From positions 1 to 44,199 of the forward strand of contig JAIEPH010000020.1 of the NCBI GenBank assembly GCA_019749805.1: a DNA stretch of 44,199 bases, read 5' to 3'. Each line of letters starts with the position of its first letter. Position 1 is the first letter of the stretch. Of the stretch, positions 19,050 through 27,040 are shown piece after piece. The notes below the pieces were generated by a model. It was not told where the DNA came from. It was given only the letters and a program-made list of their open reading frames with translations, and searched no databases. Position numbers and translations under genes: made by a program. The DNA comes from Mycobacteriaceae bacterium (GTDB lineage Bacteria > Actinomycetota > Actinomycetes > Mycobacteriales > Mycobacteriaceae).

Positions 19050-19084
19050 ACGCCCTGATTCGGCTCAGCCGGTCAGGGCGTTTC
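19050..19084 (+). terminator. Rho-independent-type terminator after tRNA-Pro
   Basis: ACGCCCTGA (19050-19058) pairs with TCAGGGCGT (19073-19081), and the loop can fold further through CGGCT/AGCCG. A short T run (TTT) follows at 19081-19083. It begins 20 bases after the tRNA 3' end and also separates it from the convergent reductase gene. Confidence 0.75.
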
Positions 19085-19089
19085 CGTTG

Positions 19090-19476
19090 CTACGTGCTTC
19101 TGGTCAGGACCATCGCCGCCTCGTTGTAGGGGAACAGCCGATAGAAATTGCGGCCGTGCCCGATGACGAGGGGTGCCGCCTCGGCCTTACTCATCAGCCG
19201 CGGGTTGGTCAGCAGAACACCCTTGCCGCGCTTGTGCAGCACCGCCGGTCCACCGGCCAGCACGTTTTTCACCCAGTCCGTTTCGGGCCCGTACCCGATG
19301 AGAACGACGAACCCGTCCGCGGTGGGAAAAACCAGCAGCGGTGTGCGGTACCGCTTACCCGACTTTCGTCCGACGTGCTCGAGCGTGCCTTGACCGGGCA
19401 GCCACGGAGTTATTGCGCGAGCCGCGGGATTGGTGACCCGCCGGTTGAAGTTTGCGACTGCGCGAGGCATCCGCAT
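19090..19476 (-). CDS. F420-type nitroreductase/deazaflavin-dependent oxidoreductase (DUF385/FDOR)
   Basis: A 128-aa split-barrel protein with the family core EHVGRKSGKRYRTPLLVF near residue 33, followed by LIGYGPETDWVKNVLAGG. That W-V-K-N-(V/L)-x-A-G-G segment is typical of the deazaflavin-dependent (Ddn-like) family, in which mycobacterial members use cofactor F420 to reduce quinones, nitro compounds or other substrates. No membrane segment is present. AGGGGG precedes the ATG at 19476 by five bases. The specific substrate is unknown, and some members bind fatty acids or haem degradation products instead. Confidence 0.85.
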   Translation of the reverse strand: MRMPRAVANFNRRVTNPAARAITPWLPGQGTLEHVGRKSGKRYRTPLLVFPTADGFVVLIGYGPETDWVKNVLAGGPAVLHKRGKGVLLTNPRLMSKAEAAPLVIGHGRNFYRLFPYNEAAMVLTRST

Positions 19477-19600
19477 GAGACCCCCTATCGGAACAACCTG
19501 GCCACAGAAGTGGCAACCGGCTGTCGGATAATAACGCTGCCTTCTCGGGAGGACCAGGCTGCCGAGGTTTGACCCGTCGCCAGCCGGGAATCACACGGCT

Positions 19601-20620
19601 GTGACGTTGCCATCAACTCTGGTCGAACCTGCTCTCCCCCGCGCTGCCGGGCCCGTCTCGGCGGCGATCGTTGAGATGCTTGCGCGTCAGCGCCCGGCCC
19701 TGCCCGTGCGCCCGCTCGACGTTCCCGTCTACGAGGCGGATCCGTATGGACTCGACCTGCAACTCGCGCTGTGTGTCTGCTACGAGTTGCACTACCGCGG
19801 GTTTCGCTCGGTCAATCCCCGCTGGGAATGGAATCCCGCTCTGCTCCACTTGCGCGGCCGCCTCGAGGAGGCGTTTCTGGAGGCCGTTCGGCGCGATGTC
19901 GGGGACATCACGTCCGACGACACCGCCGAAGCGGAGATGGATGCGATCTCGCAAGAGCCCGTCGAAGGCCATGGCCCGTCCTATTACCTGCGTGACGAGG
20001 GCACCTGGGAGCAGATGCAGGAGTACTTCGTGCACCGCTCGATCTATCACCTCAAGGAGGGCGACCCCCACGCGTGGGCGATCCCCCGCCTCACCGGGCG
20101 AGCGAAGGCGGCCTTCGTCGCAGTCGAATTCGACGAGTACGGCGCCGGCCGCGACGAGCGGGTCCACCAGCATCTGTACGCCGACTTGATGGACGCCGCC
20201 GGCCTCGATGCCACCTACCTCGCCTATCTCGACAATGTGCCCGCCGAGGCGCTGGCATCGATAAACCTGATGTCGCTGTTCGGGCTGCACAGGGAATTGC
20301 GCGGCGCAACGGTCGGGCACTTCGCGTCCACCGAGATCACCTCGTCGCCCGGGTCACGGCGGCTGGTCGACGCGCTTCGGCGGATGAACGCACCCGAAGC
20401 ATGCGTGACGTTCTATTCAGAACACGTGGTGGCCGACGCGGTTCACGAACAAGTGGTGCGTACCGACGTCGTCGGTGGTCTGCTTGCGCGCGAGCCGCAT
20501 CTGGAGGCTGACGTGGTGTTCGGGATCAGGGCGCGCGACCTTGTCGAAGACCGTCTCGCGGATCACCTGATGAAGTGCTGGAAGGCGGGTCGCTCGTCGC
20601 TACGACGTCCGCTGAGCTGA
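19601..20620 (+). CDS. Iron-containing redox enzyme of the haem-oxygenase-like fold (HDO superfamily)
   Basis: A 339-aa helical protein resembling the iron-containing redox enzyme family (PF14518-like). Candidate metal ligands follow the haem-oxygenase-like diiron/mono-iron pattern: Glu62 and His64 (YELHYRGF), Glu176, Glu179 and His189 (VEFDEYGAGRDERVHQHLY), then Glu274, His275, Asp279 and His282 (SEHVVADAVHE). Members of this fold include oxygenases, decarboxylases and CADD-type self-sacrificing enzymes; no substrate is known for this branch. The GTG at 19601 is used. Its last 21 bases overlap the convergent CDGSH gene. The family assignment is by motif recall. Confidence 0.78.
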   Translation: MTLPSTLVEPALPRAAGPVSAAIVEMLARQRPALPVRPLDVPVYEADPYGLDLQLALCVCYELHYRGFRSVNPRWEWNPALLHLRGRLEEAFLEAVRRDVGDITSDDTAEAEMDAISQEPVEGHGPSYYLRDEGTWEQMQEYFVHRSIYHLKEGDPHAWAIPRLTGRAKAAFVAVEFDEYGAGRDERVHQHLYADLMDAAGLDATYLAYLDNVPAEALASINLMSLFGLHRELRGATVGHFASTEITSSPGSRRLVDALRRMNAPEACVTFYSEHVVADAVHEQVVRTDVVGGLLAREPHLEADVVFGIRARDLVEDRLADHLMKCWKAGRSSLRRPLS

Positions 20621-20815
20621 CCGCTTGCCGGCTTGCGGGCGGCACCGGTGGCTGGTGTCGCACATCGGATAGTCCTTGCTGCGACGGCATGTGCAGATCG
20701 CGACCATGAAGCGATCGGACTCCACGACGCTGCCGTCGGGCAACTCGATTCGCACCGGCCCCTCGACCATCACCGGGCCGGCGGGAACGATGCGCACTGT
20801 GCGGGTTTCAGTCAC
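20600..20815 (-). CDS. CDGSH iron-sulfur domain protein
   Basis: A 71-aa protein containing C-x-C-x2-S-x3-P-x-C-D-x-S-H (CTCRRSKDYPMCDTSH), the three-Cys one-His 2Fe-2S motif. The ligands are Cys41, Cys43, Cys52 and His56. The usual G of CDGSH is Thr here. A hydrophilic N-terminal half with ELPDGSV resembles the short extension of bacterial single-motif members, and no membrane anchor is seen. The GTG start at 20815 overlaps the stop of the methyltransferase gene (GTGA), so the two are coupled. The 3' end overlaps the haem-oxygenase-like gene on the other strand. It probably acts as a redox or Fe-S carrier for one of these neighbours. Confidence 0.85.
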   Translation of the reverse strand: MTETRTVRIVPAGPVMVEGPVRIELPDGSVVESDRFMVAICTCRRSKDYPMCDTSHRCRPQAGKRSAQRTS

Positions 20816-21507
20816 GGCTTCTCGGCCCTGATCACCACGAGTTCTTCCTCGCGACGGCCCGGCTCGAGCCTGCCGGTGTCCTCCAACCACGCGGCGCGCG
20901 ACGTCAGCACGGGTCCGAACGGAATCCACTGATAGGCAACGACTTCCGCGTCGAGTCCAGCCGACGCCAGCGCCGCCAGCGTCTGACGCGGGACCGCGAA
21001 CTCGGATTGCACCAGGAGGAAAGTGCCGCCCGGGCCAAGCAGATCCGGCACCGCTTCGCACAGCGGATCGAGAACGAGACGACCGTCGGGACCGGCATCC
21101 CACGCGCGCGCCGGGCCGGTATCCGGTGGCATCGGCGCGTACGTGACGTCGGGATCGTGTGGCACATAGGGCGGGTTACAGACCACCAGGTCGAACGGGC
21201 CGAACTCCGCAGCGCGTGCCCACGATCCCAGATGGACATCAACATCAACGCCCACGCTCGATGCATTCATCCGCGCATAACGGACGGCACGCGAACACAC
21301 ATCGAACGCCATGACCTGCGACGCTCCCTGCTCGCCTGCGGCGATCCCCACCACTCCGCTGCCGGTGCACAGGTCGGCCACCCGGCGACCGAGCGCGAGG
21401 TCGGACTTCTCCATCACGTCGATGAGAAATTGCGAATCTTCCTGCGGGGCGTAGACACCCGCCGGCGCGATCAGAGTGTCCGGCGAGTCGAAGTAAGCGG
21501 TTGTCAC
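20812..21507 (-). CDS. HemK2/MTQ2-like class I methyltransferase
   Basis: A 231-aa SAM-dependent methyltransferase. Motif I is VADLCTGSGVVGIAA (about 43-57). The catalytic NPPY tetrapeptide, at residues 111-114, marks N-methyltransferases acting on amide or exocyclic nitrogen (PrmC/HemK, MTQ2 and related enzymes). The frame is open to 21624, but the conserved start is the GTG at 21507. It has neither the N-terminal helical domain of PrmC nor a prfA neighbour, so release factor is not its obvious target. It is coupled to the CDGSH gene by a GTGA overlap. The target protein is unknown. Confidence 0.82.
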   Translation of the reverse strand: MTTAYFDSPDTLIAPAGVYAPQEDSQFLIDVMEKSDLALGRRVADLCTGSGVVGIAAGEQGASQVMAFDVCSRAVRYARMNASSVGVDVDVHLGSWARAAEFGPFDLVVCNPPYVPHDPDVTYAPMPPDTGPARAWDAGPDGRLVLDPLCEAVPDLLGPGGTFLLVQSEFAVPRQTLAALASAGLDAEVVAYQWIPFGPVLTSRAAWLEDTGRLEPGRREEELVVIRAEKP

Positions 21508-21583
21508 GCAAAGGGCCTTTCGAACAGTCTTCGCTGCGGCGTCGCAGCAGTGCGCTGGATTAATGCCCGGTATCCAGGCTGTT

Positions 21584-21602
21584 AAACCGGGTCGCCCGGT
21601 TT
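21584..21602. promoter_or_regulatory. Perfect palindrome in the divergent interval 21508-21633
   Basis: AAACCGGG and CCCGGTTT are perfect 8-base arms around TCG. The site lies 77 bases from the methyltransferase start and 32 bases before the GTG of the plus-strand unknown gene. That position suits an operator controlling both; a hairpin in the leader of the plus-strand gene is the alternative. Confidence 0.45.
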
Positions 21603-21633
21603 TGCGGCCCGGCAGGACGGGCACCCGTCAAGC

Positions 21634-22305
21634 GTGCAAATCTCCGATCTCGCCTCGTTGCCCATCAAGTTCGGCGCCGCCGCTCGCGGACGCCGCCTGT
21701 TCCATCCCGTCGGTGTGCTCGCGGAAGGCGTTTTGGAGCGGACGGCCCCCGGCAGTGAGGGACTGCCCATGCGGTCCTGCGACGTCATCGGTCGCGTATC
21801 GAAGGGTGTCGGACTGCCAGGAGCGGCGCCCGACATCGCGGGTTTGGCGTTCCGGATTCCGCCGCCGCAGGACCTGAGTTCCTGCGGTCCCTGGGATGTG
21901 CTGCTGGCATCGACCGCAGCGGGCAGCCGTTTCGGTCTGGCGCCGGTCACCTCATGGTCCGGTGCCACCTTCTCCAGCCTGATGCCGTTGCGCTACCGCG
22001 ACCGTGTGTGGTGGTTACGGGCACGGCTCGCCACCGACCTCAGCGACCGAGGCCTGGCCCTCGACACGATTGAGTCCCAAATCAATTCGGGCGGCGTCGA
22101 GTTCGACATCGAACAGGCTCCCGCAAAGGGTCAGTTCGGCCCGTTGGCGCGGCTCACCTTGCGGCACATCGACCCCAGCTGCGACGACATCGCGTTCGAT
22201 CCCGCGTTGCACAGCGACTGCGACGTCGAACTGCTGCCCGGCTGGTTGACCAGATTCCGGCGCGCGGCCTATCGACGCAGCCGTCAAGGACGTGACCAGC
22301 AGTAG
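21634..22305 (+). CDS. Conserved-looking protein of unknown function, 223 aa
   Basis: I do not recognise this family securely. The 223-aa product has no signal peptide or membrane helix. The first third contains FGAAARGRRLFHPVGVLAEGVLER, the middle PDIAGLAFRIP and DVLLASTAAGSRF, and the end is basic (RFRRAAYRRSRQGRDQQ). Segments such as SKGVGLPGAAPDIAGLAFRIP faintly recall the catalase-related fold of small haem proteins, but no clear haem ligand can be assigned, so this is a weak guess. It is divergent from the methyltransferase/CDGSH pair and converges on the 52-aa gene (3-base gap). GC3 looks like that of its neighbours. Confidence 0.6.
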   Translation: MQISDLASLPIKFGAAARGRRLFHPVGVLAEGVLERTAPGSEGLPMRSCDVIGRVSKGVGLPGAAPDIAGLAFRIPPPQDLSSCGPWDVLLASTAAGSRFGLAPVTSWSGATFSSLMPLRYRDRVWWLRARLATDLSDRGLALDTIESQINSGGVEFDIEQAPAKGQFGPLARLTLRHIDPSCDDIAFDPALHSDCDVELLPGWLTRFRRAAYRRSRQGRDQQ

Positions 22306-22308
22306 CCG

Positions 22309-22467
22309 TCAGGCGGTGGGCTCACCACGGGTATCGGCGACATCGGGCGCTTCCTCGCGCGTGGCCATGCCTCCTTCGCCGCCCTCGTCGGTCGGCCCCG
22401 GCCGTCCGCCCTTCTTCTCCGACTCGTCGACCGTGTGGTCCTCGTAGATTCCCTTGCCCTTGGGCAT
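22309..22467 (-). CDS. 52-aa charged small protein downstream of the LLM reductase
   Basis: A 52-codon gene starting at the ATG at 22467, with GAAAGG eight bases ahead. The start MPKGKGIYEDHTVDESEKKGG is strongly charged and likely disordered, followed by RPGPTDEGGEGG and an acidic/Thr-rich end. No cysteines, membrane helix or domain are visible. It lies 9 bases after the stop of the LLM reductase on the same strand, so it is probably cotranscribed. Function unknown. The strong ribosome site and its neat fit in the gap support a real gene. Confidence 0.6.
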   Translation of the reverse strand: MPKGKGIYEDHTVDESEKKGGRPGPTDEGGEGGMATREEAPDVADTRGEPTA

Positions 22468-22476
22468 GTCTGCCTT

Positions 22477-23463
22477 TCAGTCCGATGCGCTTCTGAGTTT
22501 TTCCAACAGAGATCCGGCCGCTTCCTTGAGGAACAGATCCTGGCCCTCGTCACCGATCTGCACGAGGGCGATATCGGTGAAACCCGCCTCCCAGTACTTG
22601 CTCACCGCATCGACGATCGCGTCGAGATCCGGTCCACACGGGATGGATTCGGCGACGTCCTCCGGCCGCACGTACTGGGTGGCGCCGTCGAAACCGGCCG
22701 TGGTCGGCAGGTCGGCGTTGACCGCCCAACCGCCCCCGAACCAGCGGAACTGGTCGTGCGCCCGGCGAATTGCCTTGTCACGGTCAGGGTCCCAGCAGAT
22801 CGGAATCTGTCCGATGACCCGTACATCTCCGGGCAGCCCGGTGGCGCGTCTGGCGTCATGCCAAGCGTCCACGAAATCCTTGTTCGGTTCGACAGCGATC
22901 AGATGGTCGGACAGCGGCGCGAAGGTTTCCACCGACCGTTCACCGGACACCGCAGTGGCGATGGCGACCGGCGTCTCCGGAATGTCCCAGAGTCGAGCGG
23001 AATCCACCTCGAAATGCTCGCCTTTCCAGTCGACGAGCTCGCCGGTGAACAACTCGCGGATGATCTGGATGGCCTCGCGCAGCATCTCTTGGCGTCGGGT
23101 CACGGTCGGCCAACGCTTGCCGACGACGTGTTCGTTGAGGTTCTCGCCACTGCCGAGCCCGAGGGTGAACCGGCCGTCGGCGAGGATCTGCAACGTGGCG
23201 GCTTTCTGTGCGACCACCGCGGGGTGGTAGCGCATCGTCGGGCACGTGACATAGGTGAACACCTCGACCTGATCGGTCGCATGCGCGACGGCGCCGAGCA
23301 CCGACCACGCATAGGGGGCGTGCCCCTGGGACGAGAGCCACGGAAAGTAGTGGTCCGAGGAAACCTCGAAGTCGAACCCAACCCGTTCTGCCGAAACGGC
23401 ATAACGGACAAGATCTTTAGGTCCGCTCTGTTCGGTCATCAGGGTGTAGCCGAAACGCGTCAT
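22477..23463 (-). CDS. LLM-class F420-dependent oxidoreductase (FGD-like)
   Basis: A 328-aa luciferase-like TIM-barrel protein. The N-terminus MTRFGYTLMTEQSGPKDLVRYAVSAERVGFDFEVSSDHYFPW, followed by VEVFTYVTCPTMRYHPAVVAQKAATL and LGLGSGENLNEHV, is the pattern of F420-dependent glucose-6-phosphate dehydrogenase-like and related enzymes that use deazaflavin F420. The substrate is not identifiable. It lies 36 bases downstream of the YqeY gene and 9 bases upstream of the 52-aa gene, all on the minus strand. Confidence 0.88.
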   Translation of the reverse strand: MTRFGYTLMTEQSGPKDLVRYAVSAERVGFDFEVSSDHYFPWLSSQGHAPYAWSVLGAVAHATDQVEVFTYVTCPTMRYHPAVVAQKAATLQILADGRFTLGLGSGENLNEHVVGKRWPTVTRRQEMLREAIQIIRELFTGELVDWKGEHFEVDSARLWDIPETPVAIATAVSGERSVETFAPLSDHLIAVEPNKDFVDAWHDARRATGLPGDVRVIGQIPICWDPDRDKAIRRAHDQFRWFGGGWAVNADLPTTAGFDGATQYVRPEDVAESIPCGPDLDAIVDAVSKYWEAGFTDIALVQIGDEGQDLFLKEAAGSLLEKLRSASD

Positions 23464-23499
23464 GGCATTCGGGTACCCGGGCGGATGACGACGAAACGA

Positions 23500-23964
23500 T
23501 TACAGCCTGGCCTTCACGGCAGCCGAGAGTCGTGAGCCGTCGGCCTTACCTGCGGCGATTGCGGTAGCGGCCTTCATCACCTGGCCCATCTGCTTCATGC
23601 TCGGCCGCTCGCCGATCTCCTCGGCGATCTGCGCGATCGCAGTGTCGACCACATCGGCCACTTCGGCCTCGGTCAGCGGGGTGGGCAGGTATTCGTCGAT
23701 GACGCGCGCTTCGGCATGCTCGTTGGCGGCCAGCTCACCGCGGCCGTTCTGGGTGTAGATCTCCGCGGCCTCCGCGCGCTTCTTGGATTCCTTGGACAGC
23801 ACCTTCAGCACGTCCGCGTCGGACAGCTCGCGCGCATCCTTGCCCGCCACTTCCTCGGTCTGGATCGCCGCGAGCAGCATGCGCAGCGTTGCGGTCCGCA
23901 GTTTGTCCTGCGACTTCATCGCCGCGGTCAGGTCTGCACGCAGTTGCTCTTTGAGTTCTGCCAT
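23500..23964 (-). CDS. GatB/YqeY domain protein (Rv3688c-like)
   Basis: A 154-aa stand-alone YqeY protein. It has the family start MAELKEQLRADLTAAMKSQDKLRTATLRMLLAAIQ and the later EIGERPSMKQMGQVMKAATA. This domain is related to the C-terminal tRNA-binding part of GatB amidotransferase, but the stand-alone protein lacks the catalytic amidotransferase, and its role is uncertain. An AAC CTA box read as TAGGTT on the minus strand, six bases from the ATG, suggests a leaderless message. It is divergent from the GPDPase_memb protein. Confidence 0.9.
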   Translation of the reverse strand: MAELKEQLRADLTAAMKSQDKLRTATLRMLLAAIQTEEVAGKDARELSDADVLKVLSKESKKRAEAAEIYTQNGRGELAANEHAEARVIDEYLPTPLTEAEVADVVDTAIAQIAEEIGERPSMKQMGQVMKAATAIAAGKADGSRLSAAVKARL

Positions 23965-23970
23965 GCCGCA

Positions 23971-23976
23971 AACCTA
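23971..23976 (-). promoter_or_regulatory. Predicted -10 box for leaderless yqeY
   Basis: TAGGTT on the minus strand fits TANNNT and lies 6 bases (23965-23970) before the ATG at 23964, the leaderless geometry. Confidence 0.5.
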
Positions 23977-24061
23977 CGCCGCACCGCCGGCTGCGGATCC
24001 AGTGACCAACCGCGGTCAGAGACGTTTGTCAATTCGCATCATGATCGACAGGATGGTTGCC

Positions 24062-25249
24062 ATGAGCACCGAGGCCGGCAATTCGGGGATCGCCGGACAG
24101 CCGCCACCGGGCTACACACCGCCGCCGGCTTACGGACCGCCGCCGGGCTACGGTCCTCCACCGGGATACGGGCCACCGCCGGGCTATGGTCCCCCACCCG
24201 GATACGCACTGCCTCCGCGTTACGGTCCCCCACCGGGGTATCCGCCTCCGGGTTACGGACCGCCGATGCAGCCCGTGCTCAAACCGGGCGTCATCCCGCT
24301 GCGACCGCTGAGCCTGTCCGACATCTTCAACGGCGCGGTCGCCTACATTCGCGCCAATCCGAAGACGACGCTGGGATTCACCACCATCGTCGTCGTCGCC
24401 AGCCAGTTGATGGCGCTCGTGCTCTCGGTGGGACCGCTCGCCGTCACCGGCGAGCTGACGCAAACGCTCACCGGTGAAGAGGTGTCCACCGGCGCCGTGC
24501 TCGGCTCGACGCTGTCCAGCCTTGCCGGCGCCGCTGCGACCTGGTTGACGGCGATCCTGCTCAGTGGGCTGCTCACCGTCGTCGTCGGCCGGGCCGTCTT
24601 CGGGGCCGGCATCACGATTGGTGAAGCGTGGCAACGGCTCAAGGGTCGACTGTGGGCACTGATCGCGTTCACGCTCATCGAAGGGTTGGGCGTCGGGATT
24701 CTGGTCGCCGTCGTCTTCGGCCTGATCTTCTGGATCGGGATAGCGTCCAGCGTCACCGCCGCGATCATCGTCGGCCTGCCTCTGGGTCTGCTCTTGATCG
24801 TTGCGCTGGTCTATGTCTGGGTGATTCTCAGCTTCGCGCCGCCGCTCATCGTGCTGGAACGCATCGGCATCTTCGCCGCCATCGAGCGTTCGTTCAGGCT
24901 GGTGAAGAACGACTTCTGGCGGGTGTTCGGGATCCGGTTGCTCGCCACGATCGCGGCGCAGTTCATCGCCGGCGCGGTGACGATCCCGTTCAGCGTGGGC
25001 GGTCAGCTCCTTCTGATGGCGGCCGAGTCCACAGCGATGATGATGCTGTCATTCCTCCTCCTGTCGGTGGGCGGCGTCATCGCCCAGATCATCACCGCCC
25101 CGTTCCTGGCAGGTGTCGTCGTGCTGCTCTACACCGATCGTCGGATCCGCGCCGAAGCGTTCGACCTCGTATTGCGGACCGGTGCGGCCTACGGGCCGTC
25201 CTCGCCGTCCGATTCCACTGACCATCTGTGGCTGACCCGCCAAGCCTGA
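24062..25249 (+). CDS. Pro/Gly/Tyr-repeat membrane protein with GPDPase_memb domain (Rv3689-like)
   Basis: A 395-aa protein. Its first 70 or so residues repeat PPPGYGPPPGYG-like units, a disordered cytosolic arm. From about residue 80 (LRPLSLSDIFNGAVAYIRANPKTTLGF) come several long hydrophobic helices, about six in all, and an amphipathic FRLVKNDFWRVFGIRLLATIAAQ. The domain resembles the membrane domain of glycerophosphodiester phosphodiesterase (PF10110), without any catalytic phosphodiesterase domain. AGGA lies 9 bases before the ATG at 24062. It starts a run of five tightly packed genes ending in the DUF58 gene. Confidence 0.82.
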   Translation: MSTEAGNSGIAGQPPPGYTPPPAYGPPPGYGPPPGYGPPPGYGPPPGYALPPRYGPPPGYPPPGYGPPMQPVLKPGVIPLRPLSLSDIFNGAVAYIRANPKTTLGFTTIVVVASQLMALVLSVGPLAVTGELTQTLTGEEVSTGAVLGSTLSSLAGAAATWLTAILLSGLLTVVVGRAVFGAGITIGEAWQRLKGRLWALIAFTLIEGLGVGILVAVVFGLIFWIGIASSVTAAIIVGLPLGLLLIVALVYVWVILSFAPPLIVLERIGIFAAIERSFRLVKNDFWRVFGIRLLATIAAQFIAGAVTIPFSVGGQLLLMAAESTAMMMLSFLLLSVGGVIAQIITAPFLAGVVVLLYTDRRIRAEAFDLVLRTGAAYGPSSPSDSTDHLWLTRQA

Positions 25250-25250
25250 C

Positions 25251-25904
25251 GTGCCGACGATAGACATCGACAGCGATGCCGCCCACGACGCCGCGCAACG
25301 CGAACTGCAAAAACCGATCTACCCCAAGCCAGGCCTGACCGAACGTCTCCTCGAGTGGATCAACGAGCTGCTCTACCGGTTGGCCGACGCCGGATCTCGC
25401 CTGCCCGGTGGCTGGTTTACACTCTCTGTCCTGCTGATCCTGCTCGTCGTCGGGATCGTCGTCGCGATACGGATCGCACGGCGCACCATGCGGACCGACC
25501 GTGGCGGCCGCTACGCGCTGTTCGGCGAACAAGAACTCAGCGCTGCCGAGCACCGGGCCACGGCCGAGCAGTGCGCCGCCGCGGGTGACTGGGCGGCGGC
25601 GATCCGTCACCGCCTGAGAGCGGTGGCCCGTGAGCTCGAGGACGCCAGGGTGCTGGATGCCGTCCCCGGCCGGACAGCCACCGAGCTCGCGCGCGACGCG
25701 GGCAAGGCGATGCCGGCGTTGGCCGCTGAATTGGCCATGGCTGCAACCTCATTCAACGATGTCACTTACGGGGAGCGACCGGGTACCGAAGCCGCGTACC
25801 GGATGGTCGCCCAACTCGACGATCACGTGCGGTTCAACACTGCGACGAGTTCCAGTGCCGCCCCCGCCGCAGCGCCATCCAGCGACTGGGCGGAGGTGCG
25901 ATGA
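25251..25904 (+). CDS. DUF4129 membrane protein (Rv3690-like)
   Basis: A 217-aa single-pass protein. A hydrophilic N-terminus (with PIYPKPGLTERLLEWINELLYRLADAG) leads to one membrane helix around residues 55-75 (WFTLSVLLILLVVGIVVAIRI). A cytosolic helical domain follows, with AEHRATAEQCAAAGDWAAAIRHRLRAVARELE. The latter is the DUF4129 core, often fused or adjacent to transglutaminase and MoxR/DUF58 genes. GTG at 25251 is one base after the preceding stop. The downstream gene starts inside its end (ATGA). Function unknown. Confidence 0.85.
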   Translation: MPTIDIDSDAAHDAAQRELQKPIYPKPGLTERLLEWINELLYRLADAGSRLPGGWFTLSVLLILLVVGIVVAIRIARRTMRTDRGGRYALFGEQELSAAEHRATAEQCAAAGDWAAAIRHRLRAVARELEDARVLDAVPGRTATELARDAGKAMPALAAELAMAATSFNDVTYGERPGTEAAYRMVAQLDDHVRFNTATSSSAAPAAAPSSDWAEVR

Positions 25905-27040
25905 CGAACACAGCCGTCGGGCACACGCTGAAGCAGCGGTGGAGCGCCTCGAGATGGATGCTGTCGTCGCTCGTCGTCATCATCGCAGTCGCCACTTTGA
26001 TCACCTACCTGACCGCGCCCCGACTCGGCGGCCCGATGGATCCGGCGTCCACGTCCCCCGACGGCACCCATGCACTGGTGACCCTGCTGCGCGAGCACGG
26101 CGTCGATGTCGTTGAGGCGCCGGATATCCCGGCCGCGGAAAGTGCTGCGCGGCCCGGCACACTCATCGTCGTGTTGCAGACACTGCAGCATCTCGATGAC
26201 GACGTCCTGTCGCGGCTGAGCAACCTGCCGGGCGACCGGCTCCTGGTGGCTCCGTCGTCGCGTACCCGTGAAGCGCTGGCTCCCCATATAACCCTTGCCG
26301 GGTCGGTTCCCTTCGGCGGTTCCGAACCCGGTTGCGACCTGCGGGAGGCGGTCCGAGCCGGCGCGGTTCAGCTCGGCGTGAGCGACGAATACGAAGCGGT
26401 GGAAGACTTTCCGATCACCCGCTGCTACGACGGTGCTCTGGTCCGCTACACCGAATACGGACGCACCGTCACGGTGGTCGGCAGCGGGGATTTCATGATG
26501 AATGGTGGGCTGCTGACCGACGGGAACGCCGCCCTCGCGATGAACCTTGCCGGCACGAACCCGCGGGTGATCTGGTATGCGCCGCAGAAGCGCCAAGGCG
26601 AATCCGATGCGGGCGCGGAAATCTCCGACCTCGTTCCTCCCGCGGTCGGATGGATCGCGATCCAGCTGTGCCTCGCGATCGCGCTCGTCGCGTTGTGGAG
26701 GGGCCGACGCCTCGGTCCGCTTGTCGCAGAACGAATGCCCGTCGTCGTGCGCGCATCCGAGACGGTCGAGGGCCGCGGCAGGCTGTATCGGTCCCGTCGC
26801 GCTCGCGACCGCGCAGCGACGGCCCTGCGCACCGCCACCTTGCAACGGATGCTGCCGCGCCTCGGCCTGTCCACCGGCGCCGAGCCGCCCGCCGTCGTCC
26901 AGGCAGTGGCGCAGCGGTCCGGACACCACGCACAGACATTGGCGCACACCCTGTTCGGTCCACCACCGCAGACCGACGACGACTTGGTCCAGCTCGCCCG
27001 TGAACTCGACAACATCGAAAGGCAGGTCGCCCAATCGTGA
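25901..27040 (+). CDS. DUF4350 membrane protein (Rv3691-like)
   Basis: A 379-aa protein with an N-terminal membrane helix (about 20-40, MLSSLVVIIAVATLITYL) and a second at about 245-265 (VGWIAIQLCLAIALVALW). Between them is an extracytoplasmic domain containing SPDGTHALVTLLREHGVDVVEA and VVLQTLQHLDDDVLSRL, related to the DUF4350/ABC-type GldG-like domains. A basic cytosolic tail (RRARDRAATALRT) follows. It overlaps its neighbours on both sides by four bases. The domain architecture matches the protein paired with MoxR and DUF58 in actinobacteria. Confidence 0.83.
   Translation: MTNTAVGHTLKQRWSASRWMLSSLVVIIAVATLITYLTAPRLGGPMDPASTSPDGTHALVTLLREHGVDVVEAPDIPAAESAARPGTLIVVLQTLQHLDDDVLSRLSNLPGDRLLVAPSSRTREALAPHITLAGSVPFGGSEPGCDLREAVRAGAVQLGVSDEYEAVEDFPITRCYDGALVRYTEYGRTVTVVGSGDFMMNGGLLTDGNAALAMNLAGTNPRVIWYAPQKRQGESDAGAEISDLVPPAVGWIAIQLCLAIALVALWRGRRLGPLVAERMPVVVRASETVEGRGRLYRSRRARDRAATALRTATLQRMLPRLGLSTGAEPPAVVQAVAQRSGHHAQTLAHTLFGPPPQTDDDLVQLARELDNIERQVAQS

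Noticed and set aside
20812..21507. PrmC (release factor methyltransferase)
   Set aside because: NPPY is shared, but the N-terminal helical domain is missing and no prfA gene is adjacent.
24062..24280. Pro-Gly-Tyr repeats considered as a DNA repeat or CRISPR-like array
   Set aside because: The repetition is imperfect, in frame, and encodes a low-complexity protein arm; there are no spacers.
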